Source of the DNA: Cedecea neteri
GTDB taxonomy: Bacteria > Pseudomonadota > Gammaproteobacteria > Enterobacterales > Enterobacteriaceae
DNA: 64,000 nt
Assembly: GCF_000758325.1 (NCBI RefSeq)
Contig: NZ_CP009459.1
Span: 3,844,001 to 3,908,000 of the forward strand
Direction: 5' to 3'
Positions 27,057-37,321 of this stretch are shown piece by piece. Each line of letters starts with the position of its first letter. Position 1 is the first letter of the stretch. The notes under the pieces are model-generated. The model saw only the letters and a program-made list of their open reading frames with translations, was not told the origin of the DNA and did no database searches. A program made the position numbers and the translations under genes.

Positions 27057-28889
27057 TTAATGTTTCAACGAGTAGTAGATCTTTTCTGCCAATGCCTGCG
27101 AGATGCCCGGCACTTTTGCGATCTCCTCGATGGAGGCATTGATTAACGGTTGCAATCCGCCCATATACTTCAGCAGCATCTGGCGGCGTTTTGGCCCGAT
27201 GCCTTCAATTGTCTCCAGCGAACTGGTGCTTTTCACCTTCGCCCGTTTTTTACGGTGGCCGGAGATCGCATGATCGTGTGAATCATCGCGAATATGTTGG
27301 ATCACATGCAGAGCTGGAGAGTCCGGCGGTAAAGAGAATCCCTCCCCTTCCGGCTCAAAGAACAATGTTTCCAGCCCGGCTTTGCGGTCGCTGCCTTTGG
27401 CCACGCCCAACAATAAAGGATGGTGTTTATCCCAGGGCACGTCCAGCTCGGCAAACACCGCCTTCGCCTGCCCCAGTTGCCCTTTCCCGCCGTCAATCAG
27501 GATCACATCCGGGATTTTGCTTTCTTCTATTGCTTTACCGTAGCGGCGGTGCAGCACCTGATTCATGGCGGCGTAGTCGTCTCCCGGCGTAATACCGGTA
27601 ATATTGTAGCGGCGGTATTCCGACCGAAGCGGGCCGTTACTGTCGAACACCACGCAGGAAGCGACGGTTTGCTCCCCCATGGTATGGCTGATATCAAAAC
27701 ACTCCATCCGCTTCACTTCCGGAAGTTTTAACACTTCGGCCAGCGCTTTCAGGCGCTGGTGAATGGTGGACTGCTGTGAAAGCTTTGTCACCAGCGCCGT
27801 GGCCGCATTGGTACGGGCAAGCTTCAGGTAACGCGCCCGGTCTCCACGAGGTTTAGTCTGCACGTTCACTTTACGCCCGGCCAGCTCGCTCAACGAGTCC
27901 GCCAGCAGAGATTTGTCCGCCAGCGCGAAGTCGAGCAGGATTTCAGAAGGCAGGGTGCGCATCTGGCTGCCCTGCAGGTAGAACTGCCCGACAAAGGTCT
28001 CTACCACTTCGCTGAGTCCGGTGCCTGCCGGGACTTTCGGGAAGTAGCTGCGGCTGCCCAATACTTTTCCCTGGCGAATGAACAAGACGTGCACGCAGGC
28101 CATGCCCGCATCAAAGGAGACGCCAATCACGTCCAGATCGTCCCCGGTGTTGGAGACAAATTGCTTCTCGGTAATACGTCGAACCGCCTGAATTTGATCG
28201 CGGATCCTCGCGGCCTCTTCAAATTCAAGATTTTTGCTCGCCGCTTCCATACGGGAAATAAGCTGCGTCAGCACCTGATCGTCCTTCCCCGCTAAAAACA
28301 GGCGAACATAGTCCACCTGCCGGGCATAGTCTTCTTCGGTGACCAGGCCTGAAACACAGGGCCCAAGGCAGCGGCCGATTTGATACTGAAGGCAAGGTCG
28401 CGAGCGGTTACGGTACACGCTGTTTTCACACTGGCGAACCGGAAAGACTTTTTGCAGCAGCGCCAGCGTTTCCCGCACCGCATAGCCGTTAGGAAACGGG
28501 CCAAAGTATTCGCCCTTGGCGTGCTTCGCGCCGCGGTGCATCGCCAGCCGCGGATGGCTGTCGGCGCTCAGGAATATAAAGGGATAGGATTTGTCGTCTC
28601 GCAGCAGCACGTTGTAGCGCGGCTGATAGAGCTTGATGTAGTTGTGCTCCAGCAGCAGAGCCTCGGTTTCCGTGTGGGTCACCGTGACATCAATATGCTG
28701 GATCAACGCCACCAGCGCCTCAGTTTTACGGCTGGCAAGATTCGTGCGGAAGTAACTGGAGAGGCGTTTCTTCAGGTCTTTAGCTTTGCCGACATAGATA
28801 ACCGTGCCGCCGGCATCGTACATGCGGTAGACGCCGGGCTGGCTGGTTACCGTCTTGAGAAAAGCCCGGGAATCAAAAGGTTCACTCAC
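27057..28889 (-). CDS. uvrC: Excinuclease ABC subunit C
   Basis: Nucleotide-excision repair endonuclease, 610 residues as in E. coli; it incises 3' then 5' of a lesion held by UvrB. GIY-YIG nuclease at about 15-95 ([18 protein letters not shown]), a cysteine cluster in [16 protein letters not shown]/UvrB-binding motif near 204-240, RNase H-like 5' nuclease ([16 protein letters not shown]) and C-terminal helix-hairpin-helix pair ([25 protein letters not shown]). Start GTG (28889) lies inside the uvrY end, an 8-base overlap that couples the genes as in E. coli. Confidence 0.98.
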   Translation of the reverse strand: MSEPFDSRAFLKTVTSQPGVYRMYDAGGTVIYVGKAKDLKKRLSSYFRTNLASRKTEALVALIQHIDVTVTHTETEALLLEHNYIKLYQPRYNVLLRDDKSYPFIFLSADSHPRLAMHRGAKHAKGEYFGPFPNGYAVRETLALLQKVFPVRQCENSVYRNRSRPCLQYQIGRCLGPCVSGLVTEEDYARQVDYVRLFLAGKDDQVLTQLISRMEAASKNLEFEEAARIRDQIQAVRRITEKQFVSNTGDDLDVIGVSFDAGMACVHVLFIRQGKVLGSRSYFPKVPAGTGLSEVVETFVGQFYLQGSQMRTLPSEILLDFALADKSLLADSLSELAGRKVNVQTKPRGDRARYLKLARTNAATALVTKLSQQSTIHQRLKALAEVLKLPEVKRMECFDISHTMGEQTVASCVVFDSNGPLRSEYRRYNITGITPGDDYAAMNQVLHRRYGKAIEESKIPDVILIDGGKGQLGQAKAVFAELDVPWDKHHPLLLGVAKGSDRKAGLETLFFEPEGEGFSLPPDSPALHVIQHIRDDSHDHAISGHRKKRAKVKSTSSLETIEGIGPKRRQMLLKYMGGLQPLINASIEEIAKVPGISQALAEKIYYSLKH

Positions 28890-29538
28890 TGCTGATTAAC
28901 GTCTCCGCATTGAATAACCCGTGGCGAATTGCCAGGTGCGTCAGCTCTACGTCCCCGCTGATATTCAGTTTACTAAACATGCGGTAGCGGTAACTGTTCA
29001 CCGTTTTAGGGCTGAGATTAAGCTGCTCAGAGATCTCATTGACCTTCTGGCCTTTGGTGATCATCAGCATAATCTGTAATTCACGCTCAGACAAACTGGC
29101 AAAAGGGGATTCAGCCTCTGGTGCTATCTGGCTTAAGGCCATCTGTTGAGCAATGTCGGAGGCGATGTAACGCTGGCCCGCATTAACGGAACGAATGGCA
29201 TTTACCACGTCCTGAGGCGCTGCGCCCTTACTTAAATACCCGGCCGCACCGGCCTGCATGACTTTGGCAGGCAGCGGGTTCTCGGTGTGGATAGTCAACA
29301 TGATAACTTTGATATCTGAAGAGTAGCGGGCAATTTTGCGGGTGGCTTCCAGGCCACCGATCCCCGGCATATTCATATCCATTAACACGACATCGACCGG
29401 GTTACTGCGGCACCATTTGATGGCATCCTCACCGCAGTTCACTTCACCCGAGACTTTGATGCCTTTAATCTCTTCCAGAATGCGTCGTATCCCTGCGCGC
29501 ACCAGTTCGTGGTCATCAACAAGAAGAACGTTGATCAA
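28882..29538 (-). CDS. uvrY: BarA/UvrY response regulator
   Basis: Two-component response regulator of 218 residues that activates the csrB/csrC sRNAs and so affects motility and carbon metabolism. Receiver domain with phospho-acceptor Asp in [13 protein letters not shown] (about residue 54) and conserved Lys in YLSKGAAP. Then a LuxR-type HTH at about 145-210 ([20 protein letters not shown]). It begins with an unusual TTG codon (29538), supported by GGAG upstream and the conserved [11 protein letters not shown] start. Overlaps uvrC. Confidence 0.97.
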   Translation of the reverse strand: MINVLLVDDHELVRAGIRRILEEIKGIKVSGEVNCGEDAIKWCRSNPVDVVLMDMNMPGIGGLEATRKIARYSSDIKVIMLTIHTENPLPAKVMQAGAAGYLSKGAAPQDVVNAIRSVNAGQRYIASDIAQQMALSQIAPEAESPFASLSERELQIMLMITKGQKVNEISEQLNLSPKTVNSYRYRMFSKLNISGDVELTHLAIRHGLFNAETLISSE

Positions 29539-30021
29539 AGGGCTATTCTCCAGAAAGGGATAACGCTGCTGATAGCTAATTGAGCATATATTAACGTTTT
29601 TCCGGCAACATTAAAATCCAAATTGCGGTCAGCACATTCTGTTAACACTTAAGAAGAATATATCTTTACTTTCAGGCTTGTTTCTGCGGCATACCTCAAC
29701 ATTCTAAACATCGTGTTCAGCCGATTATTCTCTGATTAAAAAACAGCTAATTATCAAAATGCGACCAGCATCAAGAATAAAAACCTTATTCTCTCTCTTT
29801 ATTTAACGTTAGTTAAACGAGAGCGAAACAATTTGTTTTTAATTCTCAGCTTTCCCTGTGGGAATAACCCTGCGCAGGGGTTGTTTATTACCATAAACAG
29901 TCAAACGCATTCTCACCCATCGAACATGAATAATTCTGATGAATGTTATGGTATACTCCGCCGCCTTATGAATATCACTGTGCATAATGGCAGCGTACTA
30001 ACTAAGCATTGAGGAAAGTAA
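29539..30021. other. uvrY / yecF divergent region
   Basis: 483 bp without a gene, AT-rich. It contains a small inverted repeat (AACCCTGCGCAGGGGTT near 29867) and an extended -10 promoter before yecF. Nothing else was supported. Confidence 0.65.
29949..29957 (+). promoter_or_regulatory. Extended -10 promoter of yecF
   Basis: TGG-TATACT extended -10 hexamer about 65 bases upstream of the yecF ATG. The -35 is weak, as expected for an extended -10 promoter. Predicted by eye only. Confidence 0.5.
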
Positions 30022-30246
30022 ATGAGCACTCCAGATTTTTCCACCGCCGAAAACACCCGTGAACTGGCACAAGAAGTCACCTGTCTGAAGACGCTGTTAA
30101 CCCTGATGCTGCAGGCTATGGGCCAGGCCGATGCGGGCCGCGTTATCCTGAAAATGGAAAAGCAGATCGCTCAACTGGAAGACCCAACTCAGGCGGAAGT
30201 ATTCAGCAATACCGTTAAGCAAATTAAACAGGCTTACCGTCAATAA
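30022..30246 (+). CDS. yecF: YecF family protein (DUF2594)
   Basis: Small soluble protein of 74 residues, function unknown, clearly E. coli YecF ([10 protein letters not shown] start, [16 protein letters not shown], ending KQIKQAYRQ). GAGGAAAG precedes the ATG. It converges with sdiA, the E. coli arrangement, with a GGCTGGC/GCCAGCC stem in the gap at about 30252-30278. Confidence 0.93.
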   Translation: MSTPDFSTAENTRELAQEVTCLKTLLTLMLQAMGQADAGRVILKMEKQIAQLEDPTQAEVFSNTVKQIKQAYRQ

Positions 30247-30314
30247 GCCGGGGCGGCTGGCAGAATCCGGGTTCGCCAGCCGTCAGTACCTGACGCAGCA
30301 GTTGCCCTCCAGGT

Positions 30315-31037
30315 TCAGATAATCCCCATCGCCGCCGCATAGCAGGCTATCTGCGTCTTGTTTGGCGCGTTGAATTTCTTCTGCATATTCTTCTGATGGA
30401 AGTTCACCGTGTTCTCAGAAATGGACAGGATAATCGCAATTTCTGCCGACGTTTTCCCTTCTCCGGTCCACTGAAGAATCTCTCTCTCGCGCTTGCTGAG
30501 TTTCATGTCAATCATCTCGACCGACGGATCGTCCAGCCGATTTAACGTCGCCATACTCAGCTCGGCAAGGTAACTCAGCCGCAGCCCAAGCTCATCTTCC
30601 GCAACAATTTCTGTACGAACATTTGAGCGTGAAACGGAGAGAAAACCAGCCGTACGGTTAGGCGCCATGACGCAATGAGTCCGCCCTGATGCGAGACCGT
30701 GATCGCGCGCGGCATCCCAAAGCTCACGAGATTCAGCAAACAGGGCGTCGCTCCAGATTATTTCACCGCGCATGAAATTAGATTGTTTCAATACCGGGTC
30801 AATAGCAAAATAGTTTTCTGTGACGTACCACTCTAGCCATTTTTGCGGATAAGAACTCTGCAATGATAATTTAGGCCGCGTGAAAGGCACCGGGTGCCGA
30901 ACACACAGTGAAAAATAATCAAAGCCCAGGTGTTGAGTTTGTTGTTGAACTAAAGTTTGTAATTCGCTGGCTTCAGTAATTGACAGGAAAAGTTCGAGCG
31001 CTTCCCGTCGCCAGCTAAAAAAGTTACGTTCCAGCAT
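30315..31037 (-). CDS. sdiA: LuxR-family quorum-sensing regulator SdiA
   Basis: Acyl-homoserine-lactone receptor and transcription factor, 240 residues as in E. coli. No LuxI partner is seen, so it is a LuxR solo that detects signals from other species. Autoinducer-binding domain at about 1-170 (YFSLCVRHPVPFTRPK, NYFAIDPVLKQSNF, IIWSDALF). C-terminal HTH (SKREREILQWTGEGKTSAEI, ISENTVNFHQKNMQKK). The chosen ATG (31037) starts MLERNFFSWRRE in line with E. coli; the frame extends 21 codons upstream. The N-terminal domain has diverged more than the HTH. Confidence 0.95.
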   Translation of the reverse strand: MLERNFFSWRREALELFLSITEASELQTLVQQQTQHLGFDYFSLCVRHPVPFTRPKLSLQSSYPQKWLEWYVTENYFAIDPVLKQSNFMRGEIIWSDALFAESRELWDAARDHGLASGRTHCVMAPNRTAGFLSVSRSNVRTEIVAEDELGLRLSYLAELSMATLNRLDDPSVEMIDMKLSKREREILQWTGEGKTSAEIAIILSISENTVNFHQKNMQKKFNAPNKTQIACYAAAMGII

Positions 31038-31190
31038 TATATCTGGCGTCTCTCCTGGCGCTAAAAAGTATTTCATTAATAGAATGTAATAAGCTAACAC
31101 ATTTATTAAAGTAATTAATGTGATTTATGGTTTTTCCGCCACAATTCTTCGGTTTTTACATATGTCAGGAAAAATTTACTGGAGCTCTGT

Positions 31191-32552
31191 ATGGTTAAAT
31201 CTTCGTTTCCCCTCCTCTTCGATGCAATGGCCCGGGATCTGGGGTTGGAAATAGCTCAGCCGTCAGTGACCGTGACGGGTCAAGGAGAGCTCAGTTCCCG
31301 TTTTCCTGTGACCGAATTCGCCACCGCCAGCCTGGCGACGGCGGGTTGTGCCCTGAGAGCCCTGCTTGCTCGCCCGGATGCACCGCTTTATATAGACCAG
31401 CGGCTGACCTCATACTGGTTTTCAACCAGCCATTTCCCCGTGAACCGCGCTCCCGCCGCGCTGTGGGATGAATTTGCCGGGGATTACGCCACGCGGGACG
31501 GCTGGATCCGCCTGCATACCAACGCGCCGCATCACCGCCAGGCCATGGAAAGCGTCCTGGGTGTGAGCAAGGATAAATCAGCGCTCGCCCAGCGAGTTAC
31601 CGCGTGGGGAAAAACTGAGCTTGAAGCGGCGATCGTTGCCGCGGGTGGATGCGCGGCCGCGATGTTAAGCCACGCCGAATGGCTGAAACATCCACATGGG
31701 AAAACCGTCGCGGCAGAGCCATTGTTCTGGCAGCAGTTCCACGCCGAAGCTCCTCGTACAGCATTAGCATTGTCACCTGCCCGCCCGCTGGCAGGCATCC
31801 GGGTGCTGGATCTCACCCGTATTATTGCCGGCCCGGTTGCCACCCGATTTTTGGCCGGGCTAGGGGCGCAGGTGCTGCGCCTTGATCCCCCAAAATGGGA
31901 AGAGCCGACGCTGGTTGAGGAAGTCACCCTCGGGAAAAAATGCGCAAGGCTCGACCTCAGATCTACCGAAGGCAGAGAGCAGTTCAAGGCCCTGCTCGCC
32001 GACGCCGATGTGCTGGTCCATGGCTACCGGGCGGATGCTCTGGAAGCCCTGGGCTTTAATGCCGAAACCCGGCAGCAGATCTCTCCCGGTCTGGTAGACG
32101 TGTCGCTCAACGCCTGGGGATGGCACGGACCGTGGCGTAATCGCCGAGGTTTCGACAGTCTGGTCCAGATGTCCAGCGGCATCGCCGAAGCGGGAATGCG
32201 CTGGCAAAATACCGTGCGGCCTCACCCGCTCCCCGTTCAGGCACTGGACCACGCCACGGGTTACCTGCTTGCAGCCGCCGTGCTGAAAGGCCTGAAAGTT
32301 CGGCATCTGCAAAAACAAGGCTATAGCGCACGCCTGTCGCTCGCCCGAACGGCGGCATTATTAATGTCTTGCCAGGCTGGAGGTCAATCCGCGCTTGCCG
32401 CTATCGGCCCGCATGATTACCAGCCGATGATGGAGTGGTCTGCCTTTGGCCTGGGAAACCGATTGAACTTCCCGCTGAGGCTGGCAGGCACGCCGGTTAT
32501 CTGGAGCACACCCCCGATGGCGCTCGGCTCCGCGAAAGCCGCCTGGGAGTGA
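31191..32552 (+). CDS. Family III CoA-transferase-like protein
   Basis: Soluble protein of 453 residues. Residues about 200-380 match the start of family III CoA transferases (FRC/CaiB): LAGIRVLDLTRIIAGPVATRFLAGLGAQVLRLD, a two-Rossmann-type CoA-binding segment, then GFDSLVQMSSGIAEAG. LDHATGYLLA follows, with Asp353 the likely CoA-thioester nucleophile. Odd: roughly 200 residues precede the usual family N-terminus, and the usual C-terminal small domain is short, so the chain may be permuted or carry a fused partial copy. GGAG precedes the ATG. Divergent from sdiA and convergent with tcyN. The acyl substrate is unknown. Confidence 0.8.
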   Translation: MVKSSFPLLFDAMARDLGLEIAQPSVTVTGQGELSSRFPVTEFATASLATAGCALRALLARPDAPLYIDQRLTSYWFSTSHFPVNRAPAALWDEFAGDYATRDGWIRLHTNAPHHRQAMESVLGVSKDKSALAQRVTAWGKTELEAAIVAAGGCAAAMLSHAEWLKHPHGKTVAAEPLFWQQFHAEAPRTALALSPARPLAGIRVLDLTRIIAGPVATRFLAGLGAQVLRLDPPKWEEPTLVEEVTLGKKCARLDLRSTEGREQFKALLADADVLVHGYRADALEALGFNAETRQQISPGLVDVSLNAWGWHGPWRNRRGFDSLVQMSSGIAEAGMRWQNTVRPHPLPVQALDHATGYLLAAAVLKGLKVRHLQKQGYSARLSLARTAALLMSCQAGGQSALAAIGPHDYQPMMEWSAFGLGNRLNFPLRLAGTPVIWSTPPMALGSAKAAWE

Positions 32553-32573
32553 AACCGGCGTAACCTGCGCGGC

Positions 32574-33326
32574 TTACTGGGTCAGAAACTTCTCCAGAAA
32601 TTGCCGCGTGCGTGGCTGCTGTGGGCTGGCGAAAAGCGCTTTTGCTGGCCCCTGTTCCACAATCTTGCCCTGATCCATGAATATAGCCCGGTCAGCAACA
32701 TCGCGAGCAAAGCTCATTTCGTGCGTCACAATGACCATGGTGCGCTTCTCATTCGCCAGCTGGCGAATAGTATTCAGCACCTCTCCCACCAGCTCAGGAT
32801 CCAGCGCCGAAGTCGGTTCATCGAACAAAATAACTTCCGGCCGCATGGCCAGCGCACGGGCAATCGCCACCCGCTGCTGCTGGCCGCCAGACAGACGACG
32901 TGGGTAGCTGTTCTCTTTTCCACTTAAGCCCACCTTCTCCAGCAGCTCGCGCGCCCGGGCAATGGCTTCAGCTTTCGGCTCGCCCTTAACGATGACCGGG
33001 CCCTCAATAATATTTTCCAGCACCGTGCGGTGTGGAAAAAGATTGAAGCTCTGGAAGACAAACCCCACTTGCTGGCGCAGCGCACGAATTTTCTCTTTCT
33101 GCTTTGCCAGGGACTGTCCGGCATCAATCGTGATTTTCCCCACCTGAATCGTGCCGCTGTCCGGCTCTTCCAGCAGGTTAATACTGCGCAATAGCGTGGT
33201 TTTCCCCGAGCCGCTCGGGCCGATGATCGCCACCACTTCGCCGGGTTTAACGTCCAGGTCAATGCCGTGCAGCACCGTCTGCCCGTGGAATTTTTTCACC
33301 AGTTTTTTAACGTCAATGGCGCTCAT
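32574..33326 (-). CDS. tcyN: Cystine ABC transporter ATPase
   Basis: ATPase of 250 residues (E. coli TcyN/YecC 250) for the TcyJLN cystine/diaminopimelate importer. Walker A GPSGSGKT, Q-loop VFQSFNLFPH, signature LSGGQQQR, Walker B VILFDEPTSALD, H-loop VTHEMSF. Its start overlaps the tcyL end by 4 bases. Last gene of the tcyJ/dcyD/tcyLN group. Confidence 0.97.
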   Translation of the reverse strand: MSAIDVKKLVKKFHGQTVLHGIDLDVKPGEVVAIIGPSGSGKTTLLRSINLLEEPDSGTIQVGKITIDAGQSLAKQKEKIRALRQQVGFVFQSFNLFPHRTVLENIIEGPVIVKGEPKAEAIARARELLEKVGLSGKENSYPRRLSGGQQQRVAIARALAMRPEVILFDEPTSALDPELVGEVLNTIRQLANEKRTMVIVTHEMSFARDVADRAIFMDQGKIVEQGPAKALFASPQQPRTRQFLEKFLTQ

Positions 33327-33991
33327 TTCGGCTCCCTGTCCTGGCGATTAAGCTGGTTTTCAAAATAGTTTTGCAGCGTAGAGAGCACCGTCGCCATCAC
33401 CCAGTAGACCAGGGATGCGGCAAGATACATGGTGAACACTTCCAGCGTGCGGGAGGTGATCAGCTGCGCCTGGCGGAACAGCTCCGGCACCTGAATGGTG
33501 GCCGCCAGCGAGGTGTCCTTCACCAGGCTGATAAAGCTGTTCCCCAGCGGCGGCAGCGCCACGCGGGCAGACTGCGGCAGAATCGCTCGGCGCAGCGTTT
33601 GCCAGCGAGTCATCCCGATACTGGCCGCAGCTTCCCACTGGCCTTTATCAATAGAGGCAATGGCCGCCCGCAGCGTTTCAGAGGCATAAGCTGCGGTGTT
33701 CAACGACAGGCCAATCATCGCCGACGGAATAGGATCCAGCTCAATGCCAAACTGCGGCAGCCCGTAATAAATCATAAACAGCTGGGCGATAAGCGGCGTC
33801 CCGCGAAAAATAGAAACATAAAAACGCGACAGCAGCGAAAAAGGCCAAAACGCCGACAGGCGCATCAGCGCCAGCATAAAACCGAGGATCAGGCCAAAAA
33901 ACATCCCGCCGATACTCAACTGGAGCGTGAAAACCGCCCCTTTAAGCAGATACGGTGCTGAATCCAGCACCAGTTGCAAACTTTCTTGCAT
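33323..33991 (-). CDS. tcyL: Cystine ABC transporter permease
   Basis: Inner-membrane permease of 222 residues of the His/Glu/Gln/Arg ABC permease family. About five TM helices and an EAA loop around EAAASIGMTRWQTLRRAILPQ. Forms the membrane core with TcyN as the ATPase and TcyJ as the binding protein. Starts 34 bases after dcyD; overlaps tcyN. Confidence 0.96.
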   Translation of the reverse strand: MQESLQLVLDSAPYLLKGAVFTLQLSIGGMFFGLILGFMLALMRLSAFWPFSLLSRFYVSIFRGTPLIAQLFMIYYGLPQFGIELDPIPSAMIGLSLNTAAYASETLRAAIASIDKGQWEAAASIGMTRWQTLRRAILPQSARVALPPLGNSFISLVKDTSLAATIQVPELFRQAQLITSRTLEVFTMYLAASLVYWVMATVLSTLQNYFENQLNRQDREPK

Positions 33992-34025
33992 GGTGATTCC
34001 CGATGATTAAGACCTGACCCACAGC

Positions 34026-35012
34026 TTACAGATGCGGGTGGTAGGCAAACAGCGCCGGCGCTCCGCCGGTATGAATAAAGGCAATGGGCCCCTGATCCTT
34101 AAATCTTTTTTGTGCCACGCCGTCAATGAGTCCGGCCATCGCTTTGCCGGTGTACACCGGGTCAAGCAGGATGCCTTCAAGCCTGGCGAGCAGCTTCACT
34201 GCTTCCATCCCCTCTTCATTCGGCGTGCCGTAGCCTGGCGCGAAATAATCATCCCACAGGATAATTTCGCTGGTCGCGCTAACCTCAAGCGACTTCGCCA
34301 CGGCCTGCTGCAGGGCGACAACTTTTGGTTTTTGCTGTGCCACTGTTCTGGAAACAGTGACGCCAATCAGCTCCACGTCCGGCATTAACTGCTCAAGGCC
34401 GACAGCCAGACCGGCATGCGTCCCCGCGCTGCCGGAAGCAACCACAACGGACGACAGGTTCACGGCGTTCTCGCACTGCTGGGCAATTTCCAGCGCGCTT
34501 TCAACATACCCCAGCGCACCCAGCGCATTAGAGCCGCCGACCGGAATAACATAAGGCCGAAATCCCTGCGCTTCCAGGCGCGTAGCCACCGCTTCCAGCT
34601 GCTTATCCGGGGCGTTCAGGGCCTCGCACATCTCGACTTCGACATTGAAAAGATCAACCAGCAGGCGGTTGCCGTTGGTCAGGTAGTTTTCGGCTTTTGT
34701 CCCGATAGGGTTTTCAAGCAGCGCCACGCAATGTAGCCCAAGCTTTGCCGCCACCGCCGCCGTCTGGCGAACGTGGTTAGACTGGATAGCGCCCGCGGTC
34801 ACCAGCGTATCGGCGCCTTCTCGCAGCGCGTCAGCGGCTAAAAACTCAAGCTTGCGCAGCTTGTTGCCGCCCATCGCCATCGGCGTCACATCATCACGTT
34901 TAATATAAATTTCACGGCCAAGATAGTCCGAAAAGCGCGGTAAATACTCCAGCGGCGTCGGCGCGCCAATAAATTCCAGACGAGGAAAACGCGTTAGATG
35001 ATGCAGTGACAT
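34026..35012 (-). CDS. dcyD: D-cysteine desulfhydrase
   Basis: PLP enzyme of 328 residues that cleaves D-cysteine to pyruvate, sulfide and ammonia. ACC-deaminase/DcyD family: PLP lysine in [12 protein letters not shown], the stretch [20 protein letters not shown], phosphate loop [10 protein letters not shown]. Start ATG at 35012 follows a full AGGAGG; the frame continues 20 codons upstream without support. It sits inside the cystine importer cluster, as in E. coli, linking uptake to sulfur release. Confidence 0.97.
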   Translation of the reverse strand: MSLHHLTRFPRLEFIGAPTPLEYLPRFSDYLGREIYIKRDDVTPMAMGGNKLRKLEFLAADALREGADTLVTAGAIQSNHVRQTAAVAAKLGLHCVALLENPIGTKAENYLTNGNRLLVDLFNVEVEMCEALNAPDKQLEAVATRLEAQGFRPYVIPVGGSNALGALGYVESALEIAQQCENAVNLSSVVVASGSAGTHAGLAVGLEQLMPDVELIGVTVSRTVAQQKPKVVALQQAVAKSLEVSATSEIILWDDYFAPGYGTPNEEGMEAVKLLARLEGILLDPVYTGKAMAGLIDGVAQKRFKDQGPIAFIHTGGAPALFAYHPHL

Positions 35013-35085
35013 AGGGCCTCCTGAGCCGATATCAATATTCAGTTTTATTATGCACCAGAGAGAAGGCTTCATTCTCTGGGATAAA

Positions 35086-35115
35086 TAAAAAAAGGTGCTG
35101 AAATCAGCACCTTTT
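35086..35115 (-). terminator. Terminator between tcyJ and dcyD
   Basis: Minus strand AAAAGGTGCTG-ATTT-CAGCACCTTTT followed by TTT. It lies directly after the tcyJ stop and would reduce dcyD-tcyLN expression relative to the binding protein. Confidence 0.8.
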
Positions 35116-35130
35116 CACTGTGATATCGGG

Positions 35131-35931
35131 TTACTTAGTGACGTCCGCACCGAACCATTTATCGGACAGCTTAGTCAGAGAGCCGTCTTTCTGCATCTCA
35201 GCGATGGCTGCGTCGATAGCTTTCAGCAGATCTTCATTACCTTTACGCACGGCAACGCCTGCTTCCTGACGGGAGAACGCATCCCCCGCTACCGCCAGCG
35301 TATTGTTGGTTTTCTTCACCAGGTCCAGCGCGGCGAGGCGGTCAACCAGAATCGCGTCAATACGGCCCACGCGCAGATCCTGATATTTAGTCGGGTCATC
35401 ATCATAGGTACGGATATCTACGCCCGGTACGTTTTCACGCAGCCACTGCTCGTAGTTAGTCCCGAGGCCTACGCCAACTTTTTTGCCCTTCAGGTCGGCG
35501 GCGGTTTTAATCCCACCTTCATTGCCCTTTTTCACCAGTGCCTGAATACCGGAGATGGTGTAAGGGGTGGAGAAGTCGTATTTTTTCTTGCGTTCGTCGG
35601 AAATGGTGACCTGGTTAATCACCACGTCAATACGTTTAGAATCTAAAGACGCCAGCATGCCGTCCCACTTGGTCGGCTTCAGCGCGGCTTTAACACCCAG
35701 ATGCTGAGCCAGCTGCTCGGCAAATTCGACTTCAAAGCCGGTCAGCTTGCCGTCATCGCCCTGGAAGCTGAACGGCGGATAAGTGCCTTCCAGCCCCACC
35801 AGCAGCGTGCCGCGCTCTTTGACTTTATTCAGAAGATTTTCTGCCGCGAAGGTTTTCACGCTTGCGCCGGCCACCAGAGCAACGGCCAGGACGCCCATCA
35901 GCGCCTGACGCCCGATCATTTTTAATTTCAT
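35131..35931 (-). CDS. tcyJ: Cystine-binding periplasmic protein (FliY)
   Basis: Periplasmic solute-binding protein of 266 residues (E. coli TcyJ/FliY 266). Signal peptide ends near TFAAEN. Family 3 binding-protein motifs: GTLLVGLEGTYPPFSFQGDD, GFEVEFAEQLAQHLGVK, and the LGTNYEQWLREN loop. Binds L-cystine for TcyLN. Lies downstream of fliZ on the same strand; in E. coli fliY can be co-transcribed with fliAZ. Confidence 0.97.
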   Translation of the reverse strand: MKLKMIGRQALMGVLAVALVAGASVKTFAAENLLNKVKERGTLLVGLEGTYPPFSFQGDDGKLTGFEVEFAEQLAQHLGVKAALKPTKWDGMLASLDSKRIDVVINQVTISDERKKKYDFSTPYTISGIQALVKKGNEGGIKTAADLKGKKVGVGLGTNYEQWLRENVPGVDIRTYDDDPTKYQDLRVGRIDAILVDRLAALDLVKKTNNTLAVAGDAFSRQEAGVAVRKGNEDLLKAIDAAIAEMQKDGSLTKLSDKWFGADVTK

Positions 35932-36017
35932 GTTTACCCCGATTATTTACGTTTTTTTGTAGTGTAGCGGGCGGCTTCGGGATATATCAAAACCAGTCCG
36001 CTACAACTTATGCAAAT

Positions 36018-36563
36018 TTAGTATATATCGGAGGTTGCGCTAATTTCCTGGCTCGAGATCGCATGTCCCTGCACCTGGAATTGCCAATATTTGCGTAACG
36101 CAATGCGGTAATTATTGGTGCTGGTGCGGGGCAGCCAGGCGTCCAGCGTCTCGTCCAGCAGGCCTTGCAGCGAGCCGGGAAGCGGGACTTTATGCTCACT
36201 GAGATGGTTACCCAGGCGGCGCAGACGAACCACGTACTCACGGATCGTGCCGTGGCTCATTTCGGTTTGCTCAAACAGATACTGTTTGAAGCCAATAATA
36301 TCGAAGTAGTTGTTTTGTTCTTTGCAGTGTAAATCACCGCAAAAACGACACAGCGCCATCCATTCTTTCTGCTCGATAAGCCAGGTGGCCTCATCAATAA
36401 GCGTATCTAATTGAGCGATGGTGGCTTTATTAATAATCACCCCGCTGCGCGTGAGCGTGATGCGGTCGAGCAGCTTACTGCAATGTGCACAATGTGTCTG
36501 GGTGTGTTTGAAATCTTTGAGATAGCGGCTTAATGGCCGTCTTTTTGACTGCTGCACCGTCAT
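36018..36563 (-). CDS. fliZ: Flagellar regulator FliZ
   Basis: DNA-binding regulator of 181 residues (E. coli 183) that antagonises sigma-S at many promoters and supports the motile state. Conserved N-terminus MTVQQSKRRPLSRYLKDFKH, a pair of cysteines (CAHC) near residue 25, and a core-binding-like helical domain in the middle (EMSHGTIREYVVRLRRLGNHL). It is in the fliA operon, 38 bases after fliA. Confidence 0.96.
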   Translation of the reverse strand: MTVQQSKRRPLSRYLKDFKHTQTHCAHCSKLLDRITLTRSGVIINKATIAQLDTLIDEATWLIEQKEWMALCRFCGDLHCKEQNNYFDIIGFKQYLFEQTEMSHGTIREYVVRLRRLGNHLSEHKVPLPGSLQGLLDETLDAWLPRTSTNNYRIALRKYWQFQVQGHAISSQEISATSDIY

Positions 36564-36601
36564 GATAATTCCCAGGTCGTCAGATAATTGTGCGGCACTC
36601 C

Positions 36602-37321
36602 CTACAACTTACCCAGTTTGGTGCGCAAACGCTTGATCGCCTGGCTATGCAACTGGCTAACCCGTGACTCACCCACATCAAGCACCGCGCCAATCTCTTT
36701 GAGATTCAGCTCTTCCTGGTAATAGAGCGTCAGCACCAGTTGTTCACGTTCCGGTAAAGCCTCAATAGCTTCCATTACGCGCTGGCGAAGATTGCTGTCC
36801 AGTAATTGCTGTAGCGGGTTTACCTGCTGGTGTTCCTCGGTGACCAGTTCAATGCTATCGCCATGCTCTTCCCGCCACTCGTCATAAGAGAAGAGCTGGC
36901 TATTATTGGTGTCGAGCAACATCTGGCGATACTCTTCGAGCGGGATGTCCAGCCGCTCCGCGACTTCCGTCTCGGTAGCGTTACGCCCCAGCTCTTGCTC
37001 CAGTTGACCAATCGCCTGTGCCACACCGCGAGCGTTACGCCTGACGCTTCGCGGCACCCAATCACGGCTGCGCAACTCATCAAGCATCGCCCCACGGATG
37101 CGCTGCACCGCGTAGGTAGTAAATGCCGTTCCCTGCAGGGCATCGTAACGTTCGACTGCATTCAACAACCCGATGCCGCCTGCCTGTAGCAGATCGTCGA
37201 GCTCCACACTCGCCGGCAGACGTACCTGCAGGCGCAATGCTTCGTGACGCACAAGCGGTACATAACGCTGCCACAGCGAGTGTTTATCCATTACACCTTC
37301 AGCGGTATACAGTGAATTCAC
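36602..37321 (-). CDS. fliA: Flagellar sigma factor sigma-28
   Basis: RNA polymerase sigma factor FliA, 239 residues as in E. coli, for class III flagellar and chemotaxis promoters. Region 2 (DDLLQAGGIGLLNAVERYD, FTTYAVQRIRGAMLDELR), region 3 and region 4 (LPEREQLVLTLYYQEELNLKEIGA..ESRVSQLHSQAIKRLR). Start is GTG, as in E. coli. Upstream lies a sigma-28-type promoter (37347-37373), consistent with autoregulation, plus an expected FlhDC-dependent promoter. Promoters fitting its consensus are seen for fliC, fliD and the chemoreceptor in this window. Confidence 0.98.
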   Translation of the reverse strand: MNSLYTAEGVMDKHSLWQRYVPLVRHEALRLQVRLPASVELDDLLQAGGIGLLNAVERYDALQGTAFTTYAVQRIRGAMLDELRSRDWVPRSVRRNARGVAQAIGQLEQELGRNATETEVAERLDIPLEEYRQMLLDTNNSQLFSYDEWREEHGDSIELVTEEHQQVNPLQQLLDSNLRQRVMEAIEALPEREQLVLTLYYQEELNLKEIGAVLDVGESRVSQLHSQAIKRLRTKLGKL

